Source: Procambarus clarkii
Taxonomy: Eukaryota; Arthropoda; Malacostraca; Decapoda; Cambaridae
Assembly: GCF_040958095.1 (NCBI RefSeq)
Contig: NC_091177.1
Location: forward strand, 205,001 to 269,000
Length of the DNA stretch: 64,000 nt
Direction: 5' to 3'
Under the pieces are notes generated by a model, which was not told the DNA's origin, ran no database searches, and worked only from the letters and a program-made list of their open reading frames with translations. Shown in pieces: positions 24,913 to 37,764 of the stretch (the first letter of the stretch is position 1; each line of letters opens with the position of its first letter). The position numbers and the translations under genes are program-made.

Positions 24913-25349
24913 GCCACGTTATTGTGACTCGTCGTCTGCAATGGCTGTGGATGTGAATATTGTAAATGTGCGCTTAATTATACTCATGAACAACAGTGTG
25001 TGTATATACCCATGGACAACACAGTGTACCCCGACTTATACCCATGGGCTATATACACACACAATATGCGTTAAATTATACAACGAACAAGACAAGTGGG
25101 TGTGGCAGCGCTGTACACCAGACACGGGTATGGCAACGGTGTACGGCAGCCTCATGATGCGCATCTCATCTTCTCATCTGGAGGCGGATGCTGCCGCTAA
25201 TATCCACCAGCTTCCCTTAATACCAACTCTCTCTTTTGCAGCAGCTTTGCTCAAACACACCAATATCTCCTCCGTCAATCTGCCACACTCAGCCCTCGCA
25301 GATTTTCATGTTTTGGCTTCAACCGTCCTCCCACCTGCTGGAGAGTAGG

Positions 25350-27165
25350 GGAGGGGGGTCCTCTGGCTGCTGGAGTGTAGGGGGTCCTCTGGCTGCTAGA
25401 GTGTAGGGGGTCCTCTGGCTGCTGGAGTGTAGGGGGGTCCTCTGGCTGCTGGAGTGTAGGTGGGTCCTCTGGCTGCTGGAGTATAGGGGGTCCTCTGGCT
25501 GCTGGAGTGTAGGGGGTCCTCTGGCTGCTGGAGTGTAGGGGGGTCCTCTGGCTGCTGGAGTATAGCGGGGTCCTCTGGCTGCTGGAGTGTAGGGGGGTCC
25601 TCTGGCTGCTGGAGTGTAGGGAGGTCCTCTGGCTGCTGGAGTGTAGGGGGGGTCCTCTGGCTGCTGGAGTGTAGGGGGGTCCTCTGGCTGCTGGAGTGTA
25701 GGGGGGTCCTCTGGCTGCTGGAGAGTAGGGGGGTCCTCTGGCTGCTGGAGTGTAGGGGGGTCCTCTGGCTGCTAGAGTGTAGGGGGGGTCCTCTGGCTGC
25801 TGGAGTGTAGGGGGGTCCTCTGGCTGCTGGAGTGTAGGGGGGTCCTCTGGCTGCTAGAGTGTAGGGAGGTCCTCTGGCTGCTGGAGTGTAGGGGGGTCCT
25901 CTGGCTGCTGGAGTGTAGGGGGTCCTCTGGCTGCTGGAGTGTAGGGGGTCCTCTGGCTGCTAGAGTGTAGGGGGTTCTCTGGCTGCTGGAGTGTAGGGGG
26001 GTCCTCTGGCTGCTAGAGTGTAGGGGGGGGTCCTCTGGCTGCTGGAGTGTAGGGGGGTCCTCTGGCTGCTGGAGTGTAGGGGGGTCCTCTGGCTGCTAGA
26101 GTGTAGGGAGGTCCTCTGGCTGCTGGAGTGTAGGGGGGTCCTCTGGCTGCTGGAGTGTAGGGAGGTCCTCTGGCTGCTGGAGTGTAGGGGTCCTCTGGCT
26201 GCTAGAGTGTAGGGGGTGTCCTCTGGCTGCTAGAGTGTAGGGGGTCCTCTGGCTGCTGGAGTGTAGGGGGTCCTCTGGCTGCTTGAGTGTAGGTGGTCCT
26301 CTGGCTGCTGGAGTGTAGGGGGGTCCTCTGGCTGCTGGAGTGTAGGGGGGTCCTCTGGCTGCTAGAGTGTAGGGGGGGTCCTCTGGCTGCTGGAGTGTAG
26401 GGGGGGTCCTCTGGCTGCTGAAGTGTAGGGGGATCCTCTGGCTGCTGGAGTGTAGGGGGGTCCTCTGGCTGCTGGAGTGTAGGGGGGTCCTCTGGCTGCT
26501 GGAGTGTAGGGAGGTCCTCTGGCTGCTGGAGTGTAGGGGGGTCCTCTGGCTGCTAGAGTGTAGGGGGGGGTCCTCTGGCTGCTGGAGTGTAGGGGGGTCC
26601 TCTGGCTGCTGGAGAGTAGGGGGGTCCTCTGGCTGCTAGAGTGTAGGGGGGTCCTCTGGCTGCTAGAGTGTAGGGGGGGTCCTCTGGTTGCTGGAGTGTA
26701 GGGGGGTCCTCTGGCTGCTGGAGTGTAGGGGGGTCCTCTGGCAGCTGGAGTGTAGGGGGGTCCTCTGGCTGCTGGAGTGTAGGGGGTCCTCTGGCTGCTG
26801 GAGTGTAGGGGGGTCCTCTGGCTGCTGGAGTGTAGGGGGGGTCCTCTGGCTGCTGGAGTGTAGGGGGTCCTCTGGCTGCTAGAGTGTAGGGGGTCCTCTG
26901 GCTGCTGGAGTGTAGGGGGGGTCCTCTGGCTGCTGGAGTGTAAGGGGTCCTCTGGCTGCTGGAGTGTAGGGGGGTCCTCTGGCTGCTAGAGTGTAGGGGG
27001 TCCTCTGGCTGCTGGAGTGTAGGGGGTCCTCTGGCTGCTGGAGTGTAGGGGGGTCCTCTGGCTGCTGGAGTGTAGGGGGGGTCCTCTGGCTGCTGGAGTG
27101 TAGGGGGTCCTCTGGCTGCTGGAGTGTAGGGGGGTCCTCTGGCTGCTGGAGGGGTAGGGGGGGGT
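25350..27165. repeat. 28-bp minisatellite with variable G-run
   Basis: About 65 copies of GTCCTCTGGCTGCTGGAGTG followed by TA and a run of 3-8 G. Most length variation is in the G-run, with common CTGCTAGAG and rarer GGGAGG variants. A partial minus-strand Pro/Ser-rich frame exists only where run lengths keep phase. Confidence 0.97.
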
Positions 27166-27297
27166 CCCTCTGAGTGAGGGGCCACTGTTAGAGCTATTGA
27201 GCTCCACACCCCCAGGCCAGGACTCATCTCTTACCTCTAAGCATGATTAGAAAACCAATTTATCATGATTCTTGATATTACCGGAAGACCCAGATTG

Positions 27298-27328
27298 CGC
27301 GCGCGTGTGTGTGTGTCTGTGTGTGTGT

Positions 27329-27329
<1 letters not shown>
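27298..27329. repeat. GT/GC microsatellite at a CR1 3' end
   Basis: GCGCGCGTGTGTGT-type tract that runs directly into the GTACTCACCT tail of the minus-strand CR1 copy. Confidence 0.85.
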
Positions 27330-29130
<1,801 letters not shown>

Positions 29131-29213
29131 GTTTATTATGAACATGTAAATCACATGGGAGAGAACCCCCCACTTTCACACTTTCTCTAGCATAGTCTTC
29201 ATGTGTTCTTTCC

Positions 29214-29231
29214 TCTCTCTCTCTCTGCCTC

Positions 29232-29322
<91 letters not shown>
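29214..29322. repeat. (CT)n microsatellite
   Basis: About 50 CT units with two early interruptions. The minus-strand Arg/Glu frame is an artefact. Confidence 0.95.
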
Positions 29323-30143
<821 letters not shown>

Positions 30144-30314
30144 GTTCCCCTCTTCTTCCCTCGCCTCTTGCCCTCTGATGCTGTCGATCACAAAATGGCC
30201 GCCCAAATGCAAACGGACAGCGATAGAGGAAGTGAGGGAGAGTGTGGGCAGCGTGAGGGAGTGAGGGGCAGCGTGAAGGAGGTAGAGATAGAAATGGGTG
30301 TGGATATGTGATAA

Positions 30315-30318
<4 letters not shown>

Positions 30319-30388
<70 letters not shown>
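30319..30388. repeat. (AG)n microsatellite
   Basis: About 35 AG units, purine on plus, 180 bp from a CT tract of similar length in opposite phase. Confidence 0.96.
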
Positions 30389-30392
<4 letters not shown>

Positions 30393-30414
30393 AGATTTTA
30401 TTATAACTGTAAAC

Positions 30415-30540
30415 TCTCGCTCCTTCACTCTCACTCTTTCATTCTCACTCTTTCATTCTCACTCTTTCACTCTCACTCCCACACTCTCACTCCCTCACTC
30501 TCACTCCCTCACTCTCGATCCCTTACTCTCACTCCTCTGA
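30415..30540. repeat. short CTCACT-type tandem repeats
   Basis: Imperfect 12-14 bp units (CACTCTCACTCC, CATTCTCACTCTTT), about nine copies. Confidence 0.8.
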
Positions 30541-30640
30541 TATTTAAACTTACACCTAATGTTCTACCAGATGTGAGCATACTAACACTAACATTTCAAC
30601 TGCTCGCTCCACACTGTGTTTGATGTTTGGTCACTAGATA

Positions 30641-30858
30641 TGTATTGACCTTTGCCTGAGGTGGTTCCCAGGATCAATGTCCTTGCGGCCCGGTCTCTGA
30701 CCAGGCCTCCTGGTTGGTGGTCTGGTTAACCAGGCTGTTAAATGCAGCTCCTTGCAGTCCGATGTATGCATCACACAGCCCGGTTGATCAGTTATCCTGT
30801 AGAGGTGCGGGTCGAACCTGGGTCCAATCGGTTGAACGTCGGCTGAGCTGACTCCTGG
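30641..30858 (-). mobile_element. tRNA-derived SINE-like repeat, family 4 (minus strand)
   Basis: The minus strand has a B-box-like GGTTCGACCC near 30795-30804 after a head segment TCAGCTCAGCCGACG. It ends in a GAGGCCTGGTCAGAGACC/GGGCCGCAAGG block near 30675-30710. That final block is shared with the 3' part of SINE family 1 (GAGGCCTGGTCGAGGACC). It stops exactly where the MITE at 30859 begins. Confidence 0.55.
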
Positions 30859-31114
30859 GGCCAGATTCACGAAGCAGTTACGCAAGTACTTACAAACGTG
30901 TACATCTTTCCTCAATCTTTGACGGCTTTGGTTACACTTATTAAGCAATTTACAAGTATGAAAACTTTCCAACCAACTGTTGTTATTGTTATAAACAGCC
31001 TCCTGGTGTTTCGGAGCTCATTACCTGTTTAATAATTACAAACAAAGCCGCCAAATATTGAGAAAAGATATACAGGTTCGTAAGTGCTTGCGTAACTGCT
31101 TCGTGAATCTGGCC
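30859..31114. mobile_element. foldback MITE, 256 bp, about 75-bp terminal inverted repeats
   Basis: GGCCAGATTCACGAAGCAGT at the left end is the reverse complement of the right end. Complementarity continues through AGTTACGCAAG, a GTACTTACAAACG/ACTTACGAACC-like block and TTTGGCGGCTTTG. The centre is a short AT-rich spacer. A second full-length copy lies at 57244-57499. It has no coding capacity, so an autonomous DNA transposon elsewhere must supply transposase. The target duplication is not certain. Confidence 0.88.
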
Positions 31115-31448
31115 TCTGGGCCACAGGGAGCTGAGGCCGACTTCAGAATTGTTCATGAAGCTGGATCAGTTAAGTCTTGACTGGAATAAGAGGTTCAGTC
31201 AGATTGGGAGGAGTGACTTTGTCCGAGTGGACAACGGTTTTCGACAGTCCTTTAGAGATAGAGTAAATCATGCTGTAATGTAGGCCTTGGGCCAGACACT
31301 GGAACCGGTTAGGAAGGCGTACCCTGGGATCAGGTACTAGAACCGGTTAAGTCATTATTAGGCGTGGAGCTAATTACTGAAACCAGCTAGGTTATTGGAC
31401 CATGTGGTCAGGTAATGGAACCAATTCGGTTATACACTGCCGTGTCGC
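31115..31448. other. unassigned sequence with short near-repeats
   Basis: Contains several spaced ACTGGAACCGGTTAGG-like and ACTAGAACCGGTTAAG-like phrases (31295-31430) suggesting an old, diverged tandem repeat. No gene. Confidence 0.5.
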
Positions 31449-31462
31449 GTGTGTGTGTGTGT

Positions 31463-31512
<50 letters not shown>
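31449..31512. repeat. (GT)n microsatellite
   Basis: About 32 GT units with one GGG interruption. Confidence 0.95.
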
Positions 31513-31514
<2 letters not shown>

Positions 31515-31761
31515 TAGGATCTGCTCTCCAAACAGAAGCCCAGAAAACAGAGTTTAGTGTCACTCCACACATGACTCTTGGATTCACCCATTGACTGGGG
31601 CCAACTTGTGACGTGATTCAACAAGATATTTGCTACAAAGCCAAAAAAATTTCCGAAGCTGCACTGCGGTTCAGGCAGGTGTGAGAGACAGGTCAGGGCG
31701 TGCTACTCTTTGTGGGGATGTTACTGTCACAGTGTTCATATACACGACTGAGTTAGTACAA

Positions 31762-32003
31762 AGAGTTAGGGGGAACATGATCACCACATACAAGTTTCTC
31801 AAAAGAATTGATAGGGTAGATAAAGTCAGGCTATTTAACACAAGGGGCACACACACACTAGGGGAATCATTTGGAAATTGAGTACCCAAATGAGCCACAG
31901 AGATATTAGAAGAGAAGTATTTTTAGTGTCAGAATAGTTGACAAATGGAATGTATTAGGAAGTGACGTGGTGGATGGAGGCTGACTCCATACGCAGTTTC
32001 AAG
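31762..32003 (+). mobile_element. CR1-like LINE 3' fragment, left part (split by an insertion)
   Basis: Reads a GNMITTYKFLKRIDRVDK-like block, an RGTHT block, a QMSHRDIR-like block, and VRIVDKWNVLGSDVV with frame changes. It stops in the middle of the ADSIHSFKCRYD codons at 32003. The missing continuation, CGCAGTTTCAAG then TGTAGATATGATAGAGCC, resumes at 38301-38356, so one CR1 copy was cut by the I-like LINE. Confidence 0.85.
31991..32003. repeat. target-site duplication of the I-like LINE, left copy
   Basis: ACGCAGTTTCAAG, identical to 38301-38313. A following T is shared and may extend it to 14 bp. It is in the size range expected for target-primed reverse transcription. Confidence 0.92.
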
Positions 32004-32084
32004 TAAGTAAGTAATTATCAAAAGAAGGCACCAAACCGGGAAGGCTATGTAGCACCATCAAATACGCAAAATAATCAGAGGGCG

Positions 32085-35000
32085 CTAAATATCACCAAGG
32101 ATGCCAATACGAGAACAAAAACGCATAAGGCGAACGATATCAAAAGTATCCGAGTCACCAAGAATTCTATCGAGGGACAGGTGACCGCGAGGGGCGGTCG
32201 GAAAGCAAGACACACGCTCGTCCTGGAAGTCAGGACATTCAAGAAGGACATGCACGACCGTAAGAGGGACAATGCAACTAGGACAATAAGGAGCAGGGCG
32301 GCGCTCCATCAAGTGACCATGGGTTAAGCGAGTATGGCCAATACGCAACCTCGCTAGAGCTGTTTCCCACCGCCGGTTACGGTGGAAGGAGGACGGCCAC
32401 GAGGAAACACAACATTTAAGAGTACGTAGCTTGTTACCAGTAACAGACAACCAAGAAGCCTGCCAACGGGTAAGGACTGAGGAATGGATAACCGGGTAAA
32501 AGTCGGAATACGGAATGCCTTTACGAGAGATGGGACAAGAGCGGACAGCTTCCTTAGCGGCAGCATCCGCACGCTCATTTAAAGACACGCCAATATGGCT
32601 GGGAACCCAACAAAACTCAACCGACTTAAATTTACTGTGAACGAGAAACAGCCAATGCTGGATCTCGACAACTACCGGATGAACTGGATTAAAGCACCCG
32701 AGAGCCATGAGGGCACTACGAGAGTCAACAACAACCACAAAGGAAGACTGACAACGAGAAAGCAGGAGACGAAGAGCATAGAGAATAGCATAAAGTTCCG
32801 CTGTAAAGATGCTAGTCTCCGGAGGCAAGCGACACATATAAGTGCGATCAGGAAAAACAACAGAGTAGCCAACACCGTCCGCTGACTTAGACCCATCGGT
32901 GAAGACAGAAACGGAGCGGGAGTGAGAAGAAAAGTGCTCGAGGAAAAGGCGTTTTAGAACTGTAGGAGGGGTAAAAGCTTTAGTGATACGAGTCAAGGAT
33001 GTACAAAACCGCGGAAGAGGGACCCTCCACGGGGGCAAAGAAGGAACAACACGAGGAGAAACATCAGAAATACGAACGGAAAGAGAATCCTGCAGGCGAG
33101 ATAACCGGACAGAAAGAGGGAGGTGGTGAAGAGGAACAGGAACCGCAGGAGGGGTAAAAGTTAAAGCACGACAGAGACGAGAGGAAGGATGTTGCAAGGA
33201 CCGCGCAAGATAGCGAAGACAGTAGCGATCACGGCGGTCCTGGAGAGACAGGAAGCCAGTGTCAACATACAAGCTAAGGACGGGAGTCGAACGAAAGGCA
33301 CCAGAACTGAGGCGCAACCCAGTATGGTGCAAAGCATCAAGACGGTGAAGAGTAGAAGGAGAAGCAGACGAGTAAGCAGGGCAACCATAATCGAGCTTAG
33401 ACAGGACGAGAGAGGAATGTAAAGCAAGGAGAGTGCGCCTATCTGCCCCCCAAGAAGTATGGGACAAGACCCGAAGGAGGGTAAGGGACTTAGAGCACTC
33501 AACACGGAGGTAAGAGATATGGGGAGACCAAGACAAACGAGTGTCAAGGAATAACCCCAAAAGCTTCGCGGAATCTTTGTATTCAAGGGGATGACCATAA
33601 AGTGACAAAGAGGGACGAAGAACAACCCGTTTCCGCGTAAAAGTCATGGCACAAGTCTTAGAAGTAGAGAACTTGAAGCCATGACCTGTGGCCCAAGACG
33701 ACACGGCATCAATCGCAAGTTGAAGCCGGCGTTGAAGGAGAGGCGAATCATCACCCTGACAACAAAGGGTAAGATCATCGACATAGAGAGCGGAGAAGAC
33801 ACCAGAAGGAAGAGAGGAAAGAAGACCATTGAGGGCAACCAGAAAAAGAGTAGTGCTCAGAACACTACCCTGGGGCACACCTTCGTATTGCTGAAAAGAG
33901 GGAGAGAGAGCGGTACCAAGGCGCACCCGAAAGGAACGACGAGAGAGGAAGCTGCGGAGAAAGAGAGGGAGATGACCACGAAGGCCAAAAGAATGAAGTT
34001 GAGATAGGATATGATAACGCCAAGTGGTGTCGTAAGCCTTTTCTAGGTCAAAAAGGACGGCAACAACGGAGGTCTTCGCAGCAAAAGCAGTACGTATATA
34101 GACCTCCAAGTTCACCAGGACATCTGTCGTGCTGCGGCACTTGCGGAAACCAAATTGAGAAGGGGAGAGGAGGTGATGGTGTTCCAGGAACCACATCAGA
34201 CGAACGTTAACCATACGTTCAAAGAGTTTGCAGACACAACTTGTGAGAGCAATAGGGCGAAAGTCCTTAGGGGAAGTACCCAGAGACCCCGGTTTGCGAA
34301 CAGGGAGGACAACGGCATCGAGCCAGTCCTCAGGGACTGACGACGACTCCCAGATCCGATTATACAGACTCAGTAAATACTGAGACGTGCTCGGAGGGAG
34401 ATGGCGAAGCATCTCAGAATGAATACCATCGGAGCCCGCCGCCGTAGAACCGCAGAGGGCCAGGGCAGAACGAAGTTCAGAGAGAGAGAAGGGATCATTA
34501 TAGGGAAGCTGAAGATGAGTGCAGAAATCTAAAGGACGAGACTCAAGGACAGGTTTACGAAGAAGGAAAGATTGGGGAAGATGAAGACCAGAGCTAACAG
34601 AAGAAAAGTGGGAACCCAGTTCGGAAGCGACCTGCAACGGGTCCGCCACAAGAGTATCATGGAGGTGAAGGACCGGTGAAACATCGGGAACGAACTTACC
34701 CGCTATCTTGCGGATACGCTTCCAGATCTGGGCCAGAGGGGTTTCGGACGTAATTGTCGAGACATAAGATGCCCAACATTCACGTTTAGCCGTACGGATG
34801 GCCCTACGGGCCACCGCACTCGCTTTCCGAAAGAAAAGAAAAGAATCGGTCGTCTGCCTACGGCGGTGCTTCTTCCAGGCTGCACGCTTACAGCGGACAG
34901 CCCGAGCACAGTCCGCATTCCACCAGGGAACGCACTTCCGTGGACCCCGAGAGGAAGAGCGAGGAATAGAGCGGAGGGCAGCGTCGAAGACAGTGTCATG

Positions 35001-35867
35001 AAAAAGGAGGAGAGCGCGAGAGAGGGGCAGAAGGGAGAGGTCAGAGAGAGTAGCACTGAGGGAAAATAGGGTCCAGTCCGCCTTAGCAAACTGCCACCTA
35101 GGGAAAGAGAGGGAAGGGCGAAAAGAGAAAAAGGAAACAAGGATGGGGAAATGATCACTTCCATGGAGGTCATCAAGAACCTGCCATGTGAAAGCTAAGT
35201 AAAGAGAAGAAGAGCAGAGAGAAAGATCAAGACAAGAAAGGGTGCGAGTTCGAGAGTCCAAATGAGTGGGCTCACCAGAATTCAGAAGAGACAGGGAAGA
35301 AGAGAGGAGAAACGGCTCAAGGAGGCGACCCCGGGTATTCGTCAGAACGTCACCCCAAAGAGAATGACGACAATTGAAGTCACCCAGCAGGAGCACAGGC
35401 TCCGGCAAGGAGTCTAGGAGGTGTTTCAAATCAGGAAGAGAGAGCGGGACACTCGGGGGGAGATAAATGGAACAAACTGTGTACCATTTCCCCACAAAGA
35501 TACGAGCAGCAGAACAATGGAGAGGCGAAGGAAAAAGTAAAGGAACAAAGGGAACATCAGCCCGAATCAAGAGAGCAGAAGAATTAGAAGCCCCAGCAAT
35601 GGCTGGGGGGGGGAGAGAAAGGAATAGCCACGAAAACGACCAGGACGAGCACCAAGCATCGGCTCCTGGAGACAGACACAAAGGGGCGAAAACCGCGAAA
35701 CCAGAAGTTGGAGTTCGAGGAAATTGGCGTAATAACCTCGAACGTTCCATTGAAGAATGGACAACGACGAGAAGAGAAAGGACAAAAACAGAGAACAAGG
35801 AAGAAACAAAGGCGAAAGACCAACAGAGCACGTTAAAGAATATCAGGGTCGGGATCAGGGTCAGCAA
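32085..35867 (-). CDS. I-like LINE ORF2: endonuclease (C-terminal part), reverse transcriptase, RNase H
   Basis: Open frame of 1260 codons. Residues 1 to about 88 are an out-of-frame artefact; the genuine endonuclease N-terminus lies in another frame (35567-35842). From about residue 88 the frame holds the endonuclease LLGDFN (160-165) and GSDHFPI (236-242). The reverse transcriptase has FDLEKAYD (606-613), GVPQGSVL (663-670) and the catalytic YVDD (695-698). RNase H has the acidic set D991 (FTDGS), E1024 (TAEL), D1048 (VDS) and D1101 (ERAD). A C-terminal C-x2-C-x7-H-x4-C motif spans residues 1195-1211. The protein nicks target DNA and reverse-transcribes its own RNA. All catalytic residues I can check are present. 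The first codon of this open frame is TTG, not ATG. Confidence 0.92.
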   Translation of the reverse strand: MLTLIPTLIFFNVLCWSFAFVSSLFSVFVLSLLVVVHSSMERSRLLRQFPRTPTSGFAVFAPLCLSPGADAWCSSWSFSWLFLSLPPPAIAGASNSSALLIRADVPFVPLLFPSPLHCSAARIFVGKWYTVCSIYLPPSVPLSLPDLKHLLDSLPEPVLLLGDFNCRHSLWGDVLTNTRGRLLEPFLLSSSLSLLNSGEPTHLDSRTRTLSCLDLSLCSSSLYLAFTWQVLDDLHGSDHFPILVSFFSFRPSLSFPRWQFAKADWTLFSLSATLSDLSLLPLSRALLLFHDTVFDAALRSIPRSSSRGPRKCVPWWNADCARAVRCKRAAWKKHRRRQTTDSFLFFRKASAVARRAIRTAKRECWASYVSTITSETPLAQIWKRIRKIAGKFVPDVSPVLHLHDTLVADPLQVASELGSHFSSVSSGLHLPQSFLLRKPVLESRPLDFCTHLQLPYNDPFSLSELRSALALCGSTAAGSDGIHSEMLRHLPPSTSQYLLSLYNRIWESSSVPEDWLDAVVLPVRKPGSLGTSPKDFRPIALTSCVCKLFERMVNVRLMWFLEHHHLLSPSQFGFRKCRSTTDVLVNLEVYIRTAFAAKTSVVAVLFDLEKAYDTTWRYHILSQLHSFGLRGHLPLFLRSFLSRRSFRVRLGTALSPSFQQYEGVPQGSVLSTTLFLVALNGLLSSLPSGVFSALYVDDLTLCCQGDDSPLLQRRLQLAIDAVSSWATGHGFKFSTSKTCAMTFTRKRVVLRPSLSLYGHPLEYKDSAKLLGLFLDTRLSWSPHISYLRVECSKSLTLLRVLSHTSWGADRRTLLALHSSLVLSKLDYGCPAYSSASPSTLHRLDALHHTGLRLSSGAFRSTPVLSLYVDTGFLSLQDRRDRYCLRYLARSLQHPSSRLCRALTFTPPAVPVPLHHLPLSVRLSRLQDSLSVRISDVSPRVVPSLPPWRVPLPRFCTSLTRITKAFTPPTVLKRLFLEHFSSHSRSVSVFTDGSKSADGVGYSVVFPDRTYMCRLPPETSIFTAELYAILYALRLLLSRCQSSFVVVVDSRSALMALGCFNPVHPVVVEIQHWLFLVHSKFKSVEFCWVPSHIGVSLNERADAAAKEAVRSCPISRKGIPYSDFYPVIHSSVLTRWQASWLSVTGNKLRTLKCCVSSWPSSFHRNRRWETALARLRIGHTRLTHGHLMERRPAPYCPSCIVPLTVVHVLLECPDFQDERVSCFPTAPRGHLSLDRILGDSDTFDIVRLMRFCSRIGILGDI
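35567..35842 (-). pseudogene. I-like LINE ORF2 N-terminus (endonuclease start) in a shifted frame
   Basis: This frame reads SILQWNVRGYYANFLELQLL and then the CLQEPML motif, the standard start of an APE-type LINE endonuclease (N of WNVRG and E of QEP are catalytic positions). After RGYSFLSPP it runs into a C9 homopolymer on the minus strand (plus 35605-35613) and falls out of frame, while the main ORF2 frame picks up with AGASNSSALL. A one-base shortening of that C-run explains the break. No in-frame ATG lies between the upstream stop (35845) and WNVRG. Confidence 0.85.
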
Positions 35868-37764
35868 AGTCAGGGTTAGGGGGCATGGGTAAACTGAGCA
35901 AAGACGGAGGGAAGGAAACGGGAGAACAGATCAGAGGTGGGCGGGCAGGGTCCGGAGGAGGAGGAGGAGGAGGAGGAGGAGACAACGGAGAGGAGCAGTC
36001 AAGGACAGCAGCAGGAAGAGGGGGAGTAGAAAGAGAGGAGCGCACCCCAGCAAGAGCAGCAACCGAAAGGGAAGCAGGGGCCAAAGAAACCTCCATAGCA
36101 GGAACAGGGGGTGCAAGCACTGAAACGGGAGTGGAAGGAGCAACAGAGCCAGAAGGAGGAGCTGAGGAAGAAAGCGAAGCCTTCTTACCCGCCGGGGAAG
36201 AGGAAGGAGAGGAGCCAGGCTTACGCTTCTGACTTAAAGAGACCGGTGTCCCAGCAACTACGTACCGGGCAACGGATTCCAGTGTCTCAACAGGAGAAGC
36301 CGAACGAGAACACACACGACGGCCGTTAGGAGAGCGATGGACATCCGCCCGCACCGACAGGCGGCGGGGAGAGCCGATAGATGGAGGAAGAGGATGGGAA
36401 GGAGGATCGGAGGGGGACGAGGAAGGAGACACAGAAGACACGACAGACCGGGTAGAAGGAAGGGGAACCCCAGACAGAGGACCAGGAGGAGGATCCTTCG
36501 GGAGAGAACCCAAAGGGACAGAGGAGGGGGCAGTGGGCGCATCAGGGTCCAAGGCCTGGAAACGGTTGTGAGTCTGAGGAAGGCGGGAAGGACGAGGAGA
36601 GGAAGAGCGCAACACGCGAGCATAAGAGATATTAGCATAAGGCGGGAGCCGGCGAACCTGGCGCCTCACCTCAGGAAAAGATAAACGCTCCCGGTGCTTC
36701 AAGTTGAGGACGGCTGCCTCAAGCTTGTAATGGACACACGCACGGGAGAAGGTAGGATGGGCCTCACCGCAGTTGAGGCAACGAGCCTGGGGAGAAGCGC
36801 ACTCCGACTTAGAGTGACCTTCGCCACCACACAAAGGACAGAGAGAGACAGTCCCGGAGCAGCGGAGGGCACCATGCCCAAACCTCCAGCACTTGTTGCA
36901 GAGCCGAGGAGAAGGAATGTACTCCTGGACAGAGCACCTGGCACCAGCAAGAATGACAGAGGGTGGAAGGGTCCTACCATCAAAGGTAATCTTCACAACC
37001 CGTAGGGGTTGACGGCGACTACCACGAGGGGGACGAGTAAACGTGTCCACCTGGAGAATAGAATGGCCCTGGGCAGCGAGGATATGTCGAATATCGTCGT
37101 GGCAGTCGCGTAGGTCCCGAACACCGGTCGCAACATGGGGCGGGAGCAAAATAGTGCCAACACTGGCATTCAACTGAACGTTCTTCGAGACCTGAACGGG
37201 GGTCTCGCCAAGGCAGGATAAGGCAGCCAAGCGGGAAGCAGCATCCTGAGAAGGAGCAGCAACGACACGCGTACCGAGACGAGTGGGGTTAAAAGTAATG
37301 GAGGCATCCACGGAATCAATGAGATGTCGATGAAGGGAGAAATCGTCAGGAGGCGCAGAATCAAGAGGGAGGAGATCAAAATATTTGGCCCACGAAGCGG
37401 GACCAAACAAGGCTTGATAGGTAGCAGCACTGGAAGGAATCGAGCGAGGGCGGCCGTGACGAGAACGGCGGTGAGAACCCCCAGAGAGAGAGGGGTTAAA
37501 AGGCGCAGCAGTTACAACTAGAGAAGGAGCCGCACCAGGGGACGAGGTAGTCACCACTGGGGGCTTGGGGCTCGACCCAACCACAGAGGAGGGAGGGGAG
37601 CCAGGGGAAGGAGTCAGAGAGGCCAAAGGAGGAGCAAGGTCGGGGCCCAATGCAGCGGAGGCTACAGAGCCCGGTCTTCCAATACGGACCGACTCGGGGG
37701 CTTGGTCGCCCACCCCACGAGCCTGAAAAGGTAAGCCAGAAGCAGCCGAAACAGGGGTTATCAT
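35833..37764 (-). CDS. I-like LINE ORF1 (gag-like, three zinc knuckles)
   Basis: 643 codons with an ATG start. Residues 1 to about 110 are Pro/Ser/Ala-rich. 115-290 form a compact region, probably RRM-like (FGPASWAKYFD to VKITFDGR). Three knuckles follow: C-x2-C-x4-H-x4-C at 289-302 and 309-322, and C-x2-C-x3-H-x6-C at 329-343. The C-terminal third is Pro/Ser-rich low complexity with a poly-Pro run near 607-618. This is the usual layout of I- and Jockey-type ORF1 proteins, which coat the element RNA. The frame is undamaged. Its stop lies 9 nt inside the upstream edge of the true ORF2 frame, so ORF2 must be reached by re-initiation, frameshifting or a non-ATG start. Confidence 0.9.
   Translation of the reverse strand: MITPVSAASGLPFQARGVGDQAPESVRIGRPGSVASAALGPDLAPPLASLTPSPGSPPSSVVGSSPKPPVVTTSSPGAAPSLVVTAAPFNPSLSGGSHRRSRHGRPRSIPSSAATYQALFGPASWAKYFDLLPLDSAPPDDFSLHRHLIDSVDASITFNPTRLGTRVVAAPSQDAASRLAALSCLGETPVQVSKNVQLNASVGTILLPPHVATGVRDLRDCHDDIRHILAAQGHSILQVDTFTRPPRGSRRQPLRVVKITFDGRTLPPSVILAGARCSVQEYIPSPRLCNKCWRFGHGALRCSGTVSLCPLCGGEGHSKSECASPQARCLNCGEAHPTFSRACVHYKLEAAVLNLKHRERLSFPEVRRQVRRLPPYANISYARVLRSSSPRPSRLPQTHNRFQALDPDAPTAPSSVPLGSLPKDPPPGPLSGVPLPSTRSVVSSVSPSSSPSDPPSHPLPPSIGSPRRLSVRADVHRSPNGRRVCSRSASPVETLESVARYVVAGTPVSLSQKRKPGSSPSSSPAGKKASLSSSAPPSGSVAPSTPVSVLAPPVPAMEVSLAPASLSVAALAGVRSSLSTPPLPAAVLDCSSPLSPPPPPPPPPDPARPPLICSPVSFPPSLLSLPMPPNPDFADPDPDPDIL

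Noticed and set aside
24890..25348. 152-codon plus frame with an ATG
   Set aside because: Overlaps a hairpin and a dispersed repeat, shows no domain or signal, and ends at the edge of the 28-bp array; probably chance.
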